Shown one piece after another: positions 49,966-59,348 of a DNA stretch of 64,000 nucleotides. The notes beneath the pieces were generated by a model. The model saw only the letters and a list, made by a program, of their open reading frames with translations, did no database searches and was not told where the DNA came from. Position numbers and translations under genes: made by a program. Position 1 is the first letter of the stretch, and every line of letters begins with the position of its first letter. Origin of the DNA: Chitinophagaceae bacterium UBA4411. GTDB taxonomy: Bacteria; Bacteroidota; Bacteroidia; Chitinophagales; Chitinophagaceae. The stretch is from NCBI GenBank assembly GCA_002400415.1, contig DGQP01000009.1, positions 1 to 64,000 on the forward strand, given 5' to 3'.

Positions 49966-50301
49966 ATGGCATTTCATAAGAAAGAAGAGTTTACACAAAA
50001 AGAACAGGACCTGGCGGGTTTTGCGAAGGCCATGAGTCACCCTGCCCGTATCGCCATACTGAAAGTGCTGGCCCAGCGCAACGAGTGTATCTGCGGCGAG
50101 ATTGTGGATGTATTACCCCTGGCACAATCCACCGTATCCCAGCACTTAAAAGAATTGAAGAATGCAGGCCTGATCAGCGGAACAATTGACGGGCCCCGGA
50201 GTTGCTATTGCATCAACTGGAAAGCGTTTGAGAAATTCAGCAGCGAATTCACTTCGCTGTTCAACAACCTGAAGGTGAAAAATGAAAAAGCCTGTTGCTA
50301 A
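49966..50301 (+). CDS. arsR: ArsR-family metal(loid)-responsive repressor
   Basis: 111 residues with a winged helix-turn-helix: MSHPARIAILKVLAQRNECICGEIVDVLPLAQSTVSQHLKELKNAGLISG (about residues 24-74). The ECICGE motif (two Cys, about residues 44-46) is the typical arsenite-sensing site, and CYC and a C-terminal CC provide extra Cys. It leads the arsenic operon and most likely represses it until As(III) binds. Confidence 0.92.
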   Translation: MAFHKKEEFTQKEQDLAGFAKAMSHPARIAILKVLAQRNECICGEIVDVLPLAQSTVSQHLKELKNAGLISGTIDGPRSCYCINWKAFEKFSSEFTSLFNNLKVKNEKACC

Positions 50302-50321
50302 CAAATCAAAAAATATAAGCT

Positions 50322-51179
50322 ATGAATAACGATGCTCACTTAAAAGAATTAGTCAGAGAAAAGTACAGCGAAATCGCAAAACAGTCCAAAGACCTGAATG
50401 CAGCTTCCTGCTGCGGCGCCACATCCGCTTGCTGCGGGGATGAGGTATATAATATTATGGCCGATGATTATGCAAAACTCGACGGCTATAACCCGGATGC
50501 CGATCTTGGCCTGGGTTGTGGTTTGCCAACCGAGTTTGCCAAGATCCAAGAAGGCGATACGGTGATCGATCTCGGCAGCGGCGCCGGTAACGATGCGTTT
50601 GTAGCCCGCAAACTGGCCGGCGATAAAGGAAAGGTTATTGGTATTGATTTTACCGAAGCCATGATTGCCCGTGCAAGAGAGAATGCGGAAAAATTAGGCT
50701 TCAACAACGTGGAGTTCCGCCTGGGTGATATTGAAGATATGCCCATTACTTCCAACAAAGCTGATGTGATCGTCAGTAACTGTGTACTCAACCTGGTTCC
50801 CAATAAGCACAAAGTATTCAGCGAGATCATCCGGGTATTAAAACCGGGCGGGCATTTCTCCATCTCTGATATCGTGCTGGAAGGTGAATTACCGGCCAAA
50901 TGGAAGCAAGTGGCTGAATTTTATGCCGGGTGTGTATCCGGTGCTATTCAAAAAGGTGCATACCTCGGTATTATTGAAGAAGCCGGTTTCAAAAATATCA
51001 CCCTGCAAAAAGACAAGACCATTATTATTCCCGATTCTATCCTCTCGGAGTATCTGAGTGCTGAAGAAGTGACCGAATACAAAAAAGGGGAAACAAGGAT
51101 CAGCAGCATTACAGTATATGCAGAAAAACCAGCTAAAGATGAACGGAATTGCTGTGAACCCGGTAGCGGTTGCTGCTGA
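50322..51179 (+). CDS. arsM: Arsenite S-adenosylmethionine methyltransferase
   Basis: 285 residues. SAM fold: VIDLGSGAGNDAFVARKL (motif I, about residues 80-97), ADVIVSNCVLNL and LKPGGHFSISDIV. Conserved cysteines of ArsM include the N-terminal CCGATSACCG (about residues 29-38), the LGLGCGLPTEF segment, and YAGCVSGA; the tail has further Cys pairs (RNCCEPGSGCC). It methylates As(III) to volatile or less toxic forms. It lies between arsR and acr3. Confidence 0.93.
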   Translation: MNNDAHLKELVREKYSEIAKQSKDLNAASCCGATSACCGDEVYNIMADDYAKLDGYNPDADLGLGCGLPTEFAKIQEGDTVIDLGSGAGNDAFVARKLAGDKGKVIGIDFTEAMIARARENAEKLGFNNVEFRLGDIEDMPITSNKADVIVSNCVLNLVPNKHKVFSEIIRVLKPGGHFSISDIVLEGELPAKWKQVAEFYAGCVSGAIQKGAYLGIIEEAGFKNITLQKDKTIIIPDSILSEYLSAEEVTEYKKGETRISSITVYAEKPAKDERNCCEPGSGCC

Positions 51180-51351
51180 TAAAAACTGCAAAAGATCGTT
51201 TCCCGTTTGATAACATATTCTGCCCTCCGGGCTCCCGGAGGCCGAAGTAAAGCCATGAGATCAAACATTCAAAAACAGAAAGGCGGCGGTCGCTGCTAAA
51301 CTTTGTAGAGGAGGAAGTTGCCCCTCCTCTCTTGCAAACTAACGCTACAAC
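51180..51351 (+). other. Spacer between arsM and acr3
   Basis: 172 bases with a GAGGAGG/CCTCCTC hairpin (51308-51314 with 51323-51329) 23 bases before acr3. A 14-codon frame from the ATG at 51255 (ending GGGRC) is too short to support as a gene. Confidence 0.35.
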
Positions 51352-52388
<1,037 letters not shown>

Positions 52389-52392
<4 letters not shown>

Positions 52393-52781
52393 AAAAGAAA
52401 CTCCTTTTTGTCTGTATCGAAAACAGCAACCGTTCACAGATGAGCCAGGCTTTCGCCAATATGCTCGGTGGCGAAACTGTAGAAGCTTACAGCGCCGGTT
52501 CAAAGCCTTCGGGTATCGTGAACCCCAAAGCGATTGCCGCTATGAAAGAGTTGGGCTATGACCTCAGCACCCATGATAGTAAAAGCCTGGATGAGGTTAA
52601 AGCCTATGCACCTTTTGATGCGGTGGTCACTATGGGTTGTGGTGATGCCTGTCCCTGGATGCCCGCCAGACAATTTATTGACTGGCAGATTCCCGATCCC
52701 AAACATATGGAGCCGGTTGAATTTAATAAAGTCCGTGACTTCATCCGGGAGAAAGTAAAAGAGCTACTCGTTTCGCTGTAA
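52389..52781 (+). CDS. arsC: Arsenate reductase, low-molecular-weight phosphatase type
   Basis: 130 residues. The CX5R loop is CIENSNR (about residues 9-15), and the two further redox Cys lie in TMGCGDACPWMP (about residues 77-88), as in thioredoxin-linked ArsC. It reduces As(V) to As(III), the substrate of Acr3 and ArsM. The ATG overlaps acr3 by 4 bases, so it is the last coupled gene of the operon. Confidence 0.93.
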
Positions 52782-52812
52782 ACCAAAAACAAACTTACTT
52801 TGCGCAAACTCT

Positions 52813-54492
52813 TTGCGCTTGAAAAGCCCCTTCTTACCAGCTGGCATTTATAAGCTTCTTTTTGTTTTACTGGCCATCGCCTGTATTCCCGGGCTCTTTG
52901 TGCCCCTGCTGGATAATGATTCGGCACACCATGCCAGTATTGCCCTGCGCATGTACCTGACCGGTGATTATGTAAGCCTGATTGACCAGTCTGGCGATTA
53001 TTTAGATAAGCCACATTTGTTATTCTGGCTTTGTGCTGCCAGTTATAAGATCTTTGGGGTCACTTCGTTTGCGTATAAATTTCCCACGCTGCTTTTTACG
53101 ATCCTCGGCACTTACTCCACTTACCGCCTCGGACAATCATTATATAATAAAGAAGTGGGTAAACTCGCCGCCCTTGTTATTGCCTCCGCTTTTGCCTACC
53201 TGCTGGCCAATAATGATGTCCGTATGGATGGCATACTCGGTGCAGCAATTGCCCTCTCCTGCTGGCAGCTGGTGGAATTCATCCAGCATAAAAAAATACT
53301 GAATATTGCAGGTGCTGCATTGGGTTTGGCTATTGGTTTTTCGACCAAGGGACATATCGCTGTTTTTGTTCCGGCAGTAGCTGCTTTCTTTTATATCCTG
53401 TACCGGAAAGAATGGAACCTGTTCCTGAACTGGAAATGGTTAGTAATGCTGGTACTCTTTGGTCTGCTCATTTCCCCGGTTGTATATTGTTATTATCTCC
53501 AGTATAACCTGCACCCGGAGAAAATCGTAAGAGGCAGGGATCATATCAACGGGGTTTCATTTATCTTATTCAACCAGAGTGTTGAACGATTCAGTGGTGG
53601 CATGGGTGGCGATGCCAAAAATGATTATTTCTTTTTCCTGCATTCCTTTCTCTGGGCTTTTGCTCCCTGGAGTATACTCACCTATATCGCCATGGCGGGA
53701 AGGATCAGGGAATTCCTGCAACGAAAAGAGGAATGGGCCGGCACCGGGGCCTTTATCGTCGTGGCATTGGTTGTTTCGCTGTCGGGGTTCAAACTGCCGC
53801 ATTATATCAATATCATTTTTCCGTTGGCGGCTGTGATCACGGCTGTTTTTATTCTTGGCAAAACGACAAACCCACGCCGGATCAAAACAATCTTTATCAT
53901 TCAGCTGACAATTGCCATTTTGTTATTGCTGTTAAGTGCGGTGATCAATACCTGGGCCTTCCCGTTGAAAAGCTGGTGGATCGCTGCGGTACTGATCTTA
54001 TTACTCGCTGCTGTCTTTTATTGTATTAAAACCACCATGCTGGATCGTTTACAAAAAGCAGTCAGCCTTTCTGTAGCCACCATGGCGCTGGTCTTCTTTT
54101 TACTCAACAGCAATTTTTACCCGCAGTTATTAAAATACCAGGCGGGTGAATCACTGGCCACCATCACAAAAGGAAAAGTGGACCCTGCCGATGTATATGT
54201 ATTGCCCGACAGCTACAGTGCTTCTTATGTTTTCTATTCCGCTTCCCGGTTCCAGCGTTTTAATGATTCATTATTACAAACCGGCAAAAAAGTTTGGTTG
54301 CTCACAGAACCCGGTCCGCTTGAAAAACTGAAAGAAGAAGGCTATGAAACCGGGCAGGTCTATTCCGCCACCCATTTCCGGATTACCAAACTGAGCCTGA
54401 AATTTGTGAACCCTGCCACCCGGGATAAAGAATGTTCTTCCATGATGATCGTGGAGATCACCGGTAAGAAAAATAAAGCTGCTGCTCAATAA
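52813..54492 (+). CDS. GT39/ArnT-like membrane glycosyltransferase
   Basis: 559 residues, start TTG (52813, or TTG 52819). A near -7 box TTACTTTG lies at 52795-52802. Hydrophobic helices over the N-terminal two thirds, with a conserved acidic loop near the start (PLLDNDSAHHASIALRMYLTGDY, then LDKPHLLFWLCA), the hallmark of the dolichyl-phosphate-mannose/ArnT family. It probably transfers a lipid-linked sugar on the periplasmic side to a glycan or protein. Overlaps the next glycosyltransferase by one base. Confidence 0.82.
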   Translation: MRLKSPFLPAGIYKLLFVLLAIACIPGLFVPLLDNDSAHHASIALRMYLTGDYVSLIDQSGDYLDKPHLLFWLCAASYKIFGVTSFAYKFPTLLFTILGTYSTYRLGQSLYNKEVGKLAALVIASAFAYLLANNDVRMDGILGAAIALSCWQLVEFIQHKKILNIAGAALGLAIGFSTKGHIAVFVPAVAAFFYILYRKEWNLFLNWKWLVMLVLFGLLISPVVYCYYLQYNLHPEKIVRGRDHINGVSFILFNQSVERFSGGMGGDAKNDYFFFLHSFLWAFAPWSILTYIAMAGRIREFLQRKEEWAGTGAFIVVALVVSLSGFKLPHYINIIFPLAAVITAVFILGKTTNPRRIKTIFIIQLTIAILLLLLSAVINTWAFPLKSWWIAAVLILLLAAVFYCIKTTMLDRLQKAVSLSVATMALVFFLLNSNFYPQLLKYQAGESLATITKGKVDPADVYVLPDSYSASYVFYSASRFQRFNDSLLQTGKKVWLLTEPGPLEKLKEEGYETGQVYSATHFRITKLSLKFVNPATRDKECSSMMIVEITGKKNKAAAQ

Positions 54493-55994
54493 TGATAACC
54501 TTCCTTAAAAATATTTCCCGCCGGCTCAGTATCACCCAGGTGATTGTTATCGGCCTGCTTATCCGTCTTATTGCTGTTTTCTTCTCACCGGGCTATGCTT
54601 TTCATGATGATCATTTTGAAATGCCCGAGCTGGTGTTTAAATGGAAAGATGGTATCTCTTTTTTATGGACCGGCAGTGATGTGCATGTGTTCAGCCTCAT
54701 CTATCCGGGCATGATGTATCTCTTGTTTGAAGCCTGTCACGCCGTGGGCATTCATCAACCGGAAGACATGATGTTCGTGGTGCGGCTGGTTCATGCATTG
54801 GTCTCCTTACTCAGTATTTATTATGCCTATGCATTAACGCTCCGGCTCACGGCACAAAAAGATACGGCCATTCTCGTGGGCCTGGCCATGGCCCTGTTCT
54901 GGATCTTCCCGTTCATGTCGGTCCGTAACCTGCGGGAATTTTTCTGCATTCCCTTTTTACTGATGGGCAGTTATTATATCGCCGATCCGAAAGCGGGCAC
55001 CCGTTCCATCTTTCTGGCAGCTCTCTTCTTTGCTATTTCGTTTTCTATCCGCCTCCAGGTCATCTTTATTCCGCTGGGTATTGGTTTCTGCTGGCTGTTT
55101 CATAAACCCTTACATAAAAAAGCGATCTTGTTTGCCGTAGCCTTTGGCATTGCGTATATGCTCACCCAGGGTTTGTTCGATTTGATTTATTACGGCGATC
55201 CTATTGCTTCCATCAAAGAGTATTTCCGCTTCAATTCCGACCCTGTCAATATCGGCATACAACCACAAGGCCCCTGGTACCAGTATATCGGCACCGTGGC
55301 AGGCGTGGTATGGGGCTTCCCCTTCTTTATACTGGGCTTTGGCTATCTCTATTCATTACGGATGTCATTCCATGTGAAGATTCTTTGTATTGCCACGCTG
55401 CTCTTCTTCGCCTTTCATTCCTATTACAGCAATAAGCAGGAACGCTTTATTCTTCCTTTCATTCCTTATTTCATACTACTGGGTATAATAGGTTTCCGGG
55501 AATATATCAGCCGGAATGACTGGAAGCCCTGGTTAAAAAAAACAACTACTGTATTCCTGGTTTGGTTCCTGCTGTTCAATACAGCTGGCTTGCTGGTATT
55601 AAGTTTCACCTATTCCAAGCGGTCCAGGATTGAATCCATGATTTACCTGCGGAAGAAAGGGGATGTCAGCAATTTGATTATGGAAGGCGATGTATCCCTG
55701 CAGCGGCCTCCTTTATTTTATCTCGGTAAACACCTTGACACTTATGTACTGGCAGCAGATGGTGATCTCGGCAAACTCCAGGATGAAATAGCAAAAGGCG
55801 ATAAACCAGCCCCCAATTATATTATCATGGCCGGTAACCAGCAGCTGGATGAAAGGGTTAATCGGTTAAAAACTATTTTCCCTGCGCTAACAGCCGAAAC
55901 AACCATTCAAACCAGCTTCGTGGACAACCTGGCCCACTGGCTGAACCCCAAACATAACCAGAACGAGGATTGGTATATTTATAAGGTCCGGTAA
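54492..55994 (+). CDS. Membrane glycosyltransferase, GT-C fold
   Basis: 500 residues with about ten helices. The N-terminal region has FFSPGYAFHDDHFEMPELVFKW (acidic residues in the first periplasmic loop, about residues 31-52), characteristic of GT-C enzymes such as ALG9/PIG-M-like mannosyltransferases, and SVRNLREFFCIPFLLMGSYYIA. The C-terminal third is soluble. The sugar substrate is unknown. Its ATG overlaps the stop of the GT39-like gene, so both are made together, perhaps with manC supplying GDP-mannose. Confidence 0.78.
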   Translation: MITFLKNISRRLSITQVIVIGLLIRLIAVFFSPGYAFHDDHFEMPELVFKWKDGISFLWTGSDVHVFSLIYPGMMYLLFEACHAVGIHQPEDMMFVVRLVHALVSLLSIYYAYALTLRLTAQKDTAILVGLAMALFWIFPFMSVRNLREFFCIPFLLMGSYYIADPKAGTRSIFLAALFFAISFSIRLQVIFIPLGIGFCWLFHKPLHKKAILFAVAFGIAYMLTQGLFDLIYYGDPIASIKEYFRFNSDPVNIGIQPQGPWYQYIGTVAGVVWGFPFFILGFGYLYSLRMSFHVKILCIATLLFFAFHSYYSNKQERFILPFIPYFILLGIIGFREYISRNDWKPWLKKTTTVFLVWFLLFNTAGLLVLSFTYSKRSRIESMIYLRKKGDVSNLIMEGDVSLQRPPLFYLGKHLDTYVLAADGDLGKLQDEIAKGDKPAPNYIIMAGNQQLDERVNRLKTIFPALTAETTIQTSFVDNLAHWLNPKHNQNEDWYIYKVR

Positions 55995-56018
55995 AGGCTG
56001 GGTTTTTACAAAGTTCAT

Positions 56019-56026
56019 GTTGGGCG
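56019..56026 (+). repeat. Cassette-end inverted repeat GTTGGGCG (left copy)
   Basis: Exact reverse complement of CGCCCAAC at 56526-56533. The pair brackets the gene at 56064-56486. GTTGGGC and GCCCAAC fit the integron attC core consensus GTTRRRY / RYYYAAC. Confidence 0.4.
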
Positions 56027-56063
56027 TTCGTAATTGTCATCAACTCATTAGACATCAAAATTC

Positions 56064-56486
56064 TTAGGTTTCATAGCCAACAGCGTTATTCTTAAAATTC
56101 CTTGTCAGGGCCAATATTTCTCCAGAAGGTTTATCCAAATCAGTAACCTCATATTTTAATTGGGTACGATCTTTTAGGTGTATAATGAGGAATTGTTTGC
56201 TTTGCTTTTCACTATCAGTTTCTACTAATATGTTAATCGAGTTAATATAGTTCCAATGATTCCATCCCTGTCCCTTTAGTTCAATGCCTTCTTCAGTTAA
56301 TGTAATTTCTGGTTTGTTTAAAATAACCTCTTTTAAAAAGTAGACAAAGGTAGCAAGACTTATTAGCCCAAGAGTTAATGTAAACCAATCTTGATCAGAT
56401 AAGAAAAAACTCACGCAAATGACACCACTTGCGGCAGCAGCTGCAGAATTATACCATTTTGGTTTTCTAATTAGTATAGTTTTCAT
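56064..56486 (-). CDS. Small membrane protein of unknown function
   Basis: 140 residues from the ATG at 56486. Two hydrophobic helices (about residues 15-30, AAAAASGVICVSFFL, and 38-57, LTLGLISLATFVYFLKEVIL) precede a beta-rich domain (ITLTEEGIELKGQGWNHWNYINSINIL) that resembles a PH-like membrane-associated domain. No family is recognised. The gene is AT-rich, stands alone and is bracketed by an inverted repeat, which fits a mobile cassette. Confidence 0.55.
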   Translation of the reverse strand: MKTILIRKPKWYNSAAAAASGVICVSFFLSDQDWFTLTLGLISLATFVYFLKEVILNKPEITLTEEGIELKGQGWNHWNYINSINILVETDSEKQSKQFLIIHLKDRTQLKYEVTDLDKPSGEILALTRNFKNNAVGYET

Positions 56487-56525
56487 TGCTAATTTCCAGA
56501 CATAGCAAGTTCTCAAAAAAAATGA

Positions 56526-56730
56526 CGCCCAACGAACAGGTATTGCCGAAGTGCAGGGAATAGAATTCCGTCCGCCCCGGCTAACTGCTGCTGAGTAAAG
56601 ATAAAAAAGATGATGATATGCACATAGCTAAATAGATAAGGTCAAGCTGGATATGAAGCCCAACAGAATTACAACAGTTGAAACACGGCTTCCGTCAACC
56701 TGCATTTTGGCAATACCCTTGTTGTAGGCA
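56526..56730 (-). repeat. attC-like inverted-repeat element between two cassettes
   Basis: The left edge is CGCCCAAC (56526-56533). An inner inverted repeat, GGTATTGCC+4 nt+TGCAGG (56539-56557), pairs with its reverse complement at 56699-56717 with only the four middle bases unpaired. The right edge is GTTGTAGGCA (56721-56730), the exact inverse of the TGCCTACAAC at 59210-59219. A second core, GCCCAAC, is at 56658-56664. No gene is inside. Confidence 0.4.
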
Positions 56731-56735
56731 GGGCT

Positions 56736-57758
56736 TCAGTTTTCCAAAGATTTTAAATATGCTAATGAAGCTCTAGCATATTCGGATTTGGGTTCTACGC
56801 CTAACCAAAATATTACTTTGCCAATTACCGATTGTAAATAATTTGGATGTCTAATTTTTTTCTTTCTTATATGAGAGGATAGTCCGTAGGTTTTTATAAA
56901 GTGAATTTCCTGTTTCAAGTTTCGTTTATACTCCCGTGGTATTTTTATTTCACTGTCTGCTATTGAAACACCTGTTAGAATACGCTTACCTTTTTTCTGC
57001 TGAAGTATTGTCTTTTTGCTATTAACTTCTAGGTCTAAGTCCTCAATTATTTTAGTTATATACTCAATAAATATTGAAGGTATATTTTCCCCTGTGAATG
57101 CAAGGTCATCCGCATACCGAGTATATTTTAAGTCGAATTTTTTTGCGAATGCAAATAGTCTTGCATCAAGCGGTTTTGCTATAATATTGCTAAGTGTCGG
57201 GCTAGTAGGTGCTCCCTGAGGTAGTTCATCGTCATAGCAGCATAATGCAGCAAGATAAAACGATACTCTGTGACTATACCCTAGCTTTTTGAACACAGTG
57301 ATTATGCGATTTATTTTTATGGAAGGGAAGAAGTCTTTCAAATCAATTTTTAAGAATTGTTCCTGGCAAATATGAATGGTCGAATTAGTAATTATGGACT
57401 TATTAAATGTAAAACCCTGTGCGGCAGGATGAATCTTTACTTTTTTTAAGATATTGTGATAAATCCAGTATTGGCATTCCATAAGAGCTGGATATGGGGC
57501 TGTTATTTCTCTAAATCCAGTTTTCCTCTTGGGAATTTTGAAAGTTCTATAATGTTCAGTATTTGAATTAATCGCAGAAGCCAAATACTCAGGTGTTCTC
57601 CCAAGTAGTAAACACAGATGATTAAAATCGAAAATAATTGGTACCTCATTTTGAATAAGAGGTCGAATGTAGTTAAGATAAACTTCTAACAGCTCGGGTT
57701 TAATCCCAGCAGATTCAAATGATTTTTTCCAATAATTTAAGAGTTGTTTTTTGTTCAT
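56736..57758 (-). CDS. Retron-type reverse transcriptase
   Basis: 340 residues from the ATG at 57758; a GTG at 57773 is in frame but falls in the a2 repeat of the retron RNA. RT domains in order: YRTFKIPKRKTGFREITAP (RT1), FLKIDLKDFFPSI (RT3), LPQGAPTSPTLSNII (RT4), YTRYADDLAFTG (RT5, catalytic YADD, about residue 214), LEVNSKKTILQQKKGKRILTGVSI (the retron VTG-type region, here LTG). It copies part of the adjacent msr-msd RNA into single-stranded DNA linked to RNA. It forms an antiphage retron with the two upstream genes. Confidence 0.92.
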   Translation of the reverse strand: MNKKQLLNYWKKSFESAGIKPELLEVYLNYIRPLIQNEVPIIFDFNHLCLLLGRTPEYLASAINSNTEHYRTFKIPKRKTGFREITAPYPALMECQYWIYHNILKKVKIHPAAQGFTFNKSIITNSTIHICQEQFLKIDLKDFFPSIKINRIITVFKKLGYSHRVSFYLAALCCYDDELPQGAPTSPTLSNIIAKPLDARLFAFAKKFDLKYTRYADDLAFTGENIPSIFIEYITKIIEDLDLEVNSKKTILQQKKGKRILTGVSIADSEIKIPREYKRNLKQEIHFIKTYGLSSHIRKKKIRHPNYLQSVIGKVIFWLGVEPKSEYARASLAYLKSLEN

Positions 57759-57763
57759 AAAAA

Positions 57764-57975
57764 TAGGGGGCACTTGTAACTACTTTCTTCTCTTTAGCAA
57801 TTCGACAAAACAAATGATTTTGTCGGGTGCGACAAAATTGTTTGTTTTGTCGATGGGAGTCTCGGCTCTGCCGAGCGACCTTGCATAAATCTCTGATTTA
57901 TGCACTTGGTTAAAGGTTGCCTGAACCTCGGAAGCGACTGCACTTCCTTTGTACTAGTTTCTTTAGTGCCCCCTA
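57764..57975 (-). ncRNA. Retron msr-msd RNA
   Basis: About 212 bases, transcribed leftward just upstream of the RT gene. The a1/a2 inverted repeat is exact: TAGGGGGCACT at 57764-57774 and AGTGCCCCCTA at 57965-57975. Between them, read on the minus strand, come msr-type stem-loops: 57930-57947, 57914-57928, a 10-bp stem at 57882-57904, and 57861-57875 (CTCGGC/GCCGAG). Then a long msd hairpin (57803-57852, 23-base arms with two mismatches) whose arms are themselves near-palindromic. This order, a1-msr-msd-a2-RT, is the retron layout. The 63-codon frame here is not a gene. Confidence 0.88.
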
Positions 57976-57994
57976 ATATTTTCATAATCCAGCG

Positions 57995-58327
57995 CTAATT
58001 TAATATATCAGTTCGAGTGTTTGGTGATGTTGGCAGATAAAACTCATTTATTTCTATCCGACGACCTAAAAATTTATCAGGGATTTTGTCATATTTGTTT
58101 CCTGTGCTTTTAATTGTCAAGTCTGTTTTAATTACATAGTCTTTTCCTTCGGATGTCAAGGTTAATCTGTCTTCTTCTTCTTTTATAAGTTTCTTCTCGA
58201 CTAGTTCATTAATCAAAATGTATAATTCCTTTGGAGAGATATTAAATCTTTGATATAAAGTGAATATAAAAAGCCCTTCACTTGATTTAAATAAATCCTG
58301 CAATAATCGTTTTGAAATGCTACTCAT
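57995..58327 (-). CDS. Retron-associated winged helix-turn-helix protein
   Basis: 110 residues. A winged-helix pattern covers about residues 1-65: LLQDLFKSSEGLFIFTLYQRFNISPKELYILINELVEKKLIKEEEDRLTLTSEGKDYV, with helix 2, recognition helix and wing in order. Its ATG overlaps the stop of the PRTase gene by 4 bases (ATGA), and its stop lies 20 bases from the retron RNA. It is probably the regulatory or DNA-binding partner of the PRTase effector, as I recall for type III retrons. Confidence 0.75.
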   Translation of the reverse strand: MSSISKRLLQDLFKSSEGLFIFTLYQRFNISPKELYILINELVEKKLIKEEEDRLTLTSEGKDYVIKTDLTIKSTGNKYDKIPDKFLGRRIEINEFYLPTSPNTRTDILN

Positions 58328-59187
58328 TTTAGCCCTTTTTCAAATCTAGTTAATAATGTGTTTCTCGGCTTCCCATCTTTAGTTCTTGGCCACCAGAATA
58401 TTGGAAAGACAGAATTTGGTGTATTGCCATTGCTACCTTCTAATGAGTACAAAGCTTCTGCTTTATTATAACCGAAAGAATAATCTGGCAAATTATAGCT
58501 GTTAATTGAATCTGCTAGTTTGCCTTCTAAAGAAGTCATCAATTCGGTTTTGACTTCAAGCTCCGGATGCACAAATCTTTCGGAAATTCCTTTAGGCAAT
58601 CTCAATGGGCAATATACTTCATATCCTAATGCCTCGATATTCTTAATTCCGTAGTCCATTCCTGCTATGAAGCAAAATTTCAATTCAAAGTCTCCTTTAA
58701 TGTCATTTTTTAACTGTTTTACCCTTCCGACAATTGTACTCCCACTTCCAACGAATTCGTCAATAAACAGAATTTGCGTTTTTCCTTCATTATAATTCTT
58801 AATTGTTGCTCCAAAACGGTTGACTGTTTTAATATCTGCCCATCCTTGTTTGTGTAATGGGATTTTGATATAGTCAAGAATTTTTTGACTACTGTCTGCT
58901 TCATCATCATATGTTATTGCCGCAATTTGAGTAGTCGATTCTGAAAAACCAGAGTCTGTTATAATAAAATCTGCAATTAGATTTAGGAAGTTGTTCAGCG
59001 TTTTCAACTCAAGAAAATGAAATTCAGCCAGCAACTCAAGAATAAGTCTTTTGTGTTCTGCCGTTTCGCACATTAACAGCAACTCAATGAAATTGTCTTC
59101 CTTGTCCAAAAGCCAAGGTTGACGTGAGTAAAGAGCAAAGATTTTACTCAACTCTTCTCTGTTAATATGTTTTTTTAGTTTACTCAT
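58324..59187 (-). CDS. Retron effector with phosphoribosyltransferase-like domain
   Basis: 287 residues. The PRTase fold's PRPP-binding region is clear: KTQILFIDEFVGSGSTIVGRVKQL (about residues 135-158), matching the consensus hydrophobic strand + (D/E)(D/E)xxxxGxT/S. The N-terminal half (about residues 1-95) is helical, without a named family. In type III retrons a PRTase-like protein is the toxic effector held inactive by the RT/msDNA complex; this is from family knowledge. It is the first gene of the retron operon. Confidence 0.75.
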   Translation of the reverse strand: MSKLKKHINREELSKIFALYSRQPWLLDKEDNFIELLLMCETAEHKRLILELLAEFHFLELKTLNNFLNLIADFIITDSGFSESTTQIAAITYDDEADSSQKILDYIKIPLHKQGWADIKTVNRFGATIKNYNEGKTQILFIDEFVGSGSTIVGRVKQLKNDIKGDFELKFCFIAGMDYGIKNIEALGYEVYCPLRLPKGISERFVHPELEVKTELMTSLEGKLADSINSYNLPDYSFGYNKAEALYSLEGSNGNTPNSVFPIFWWPRTKDGKPRNTLLTRFEKGLK

Positions 59188-59209
59188 GGTGTGTCTGTTG
59201 TCTTAGCCT

Positions 59210-59219
59210 TGCCTACAAC
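59210..59219 (-). repeat. Cassette-end inverted repeat TGCCTACAAC (right copy)
   Basis: Exact reverse complement of GTTGTAGGCA at 56721-56730, 2.5 kb away. The pair brackets the whole retron. Confidence 0.45.
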
Positions 59220-59295
59220 ACGTAGATTGATGTTATTAGATGTAAGGTACAAAAAAAGTAGGTGTTGAAAACCAGTCTTTTAGTATTATACATTT

Positions 59296-59318
59296 CGTAT
59301 TGTCGTTAGGACAATACG
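59296..59318. other. 9-bp hairpin downstream of nadA
   Basis: CGTATTGTC (59296-59304) pairs with GACAATACG (59310-59318) around a 5-base loop, 31 bases past the nadA stop. It has no T run; a weak terminator or processing hairpin is possible. Confidence 0.35.
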
Positions 59319-59348
59319 ATCAACCGATTGCCTGAAAATAAATAGCAT

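Noticed and set aside
51255..51299. 14-codon peptide MRSN…GGGRC between arsM and acr3
   Set aside because: Too short and without independent support, though the C-terminal Cys is suggestive.
57794..57985. 63-codon open frame on the minus strand in the retron
   Set aside because: It lies wholly inside the msr-msd RNA, and its base pattern is explained by the RNA stems.
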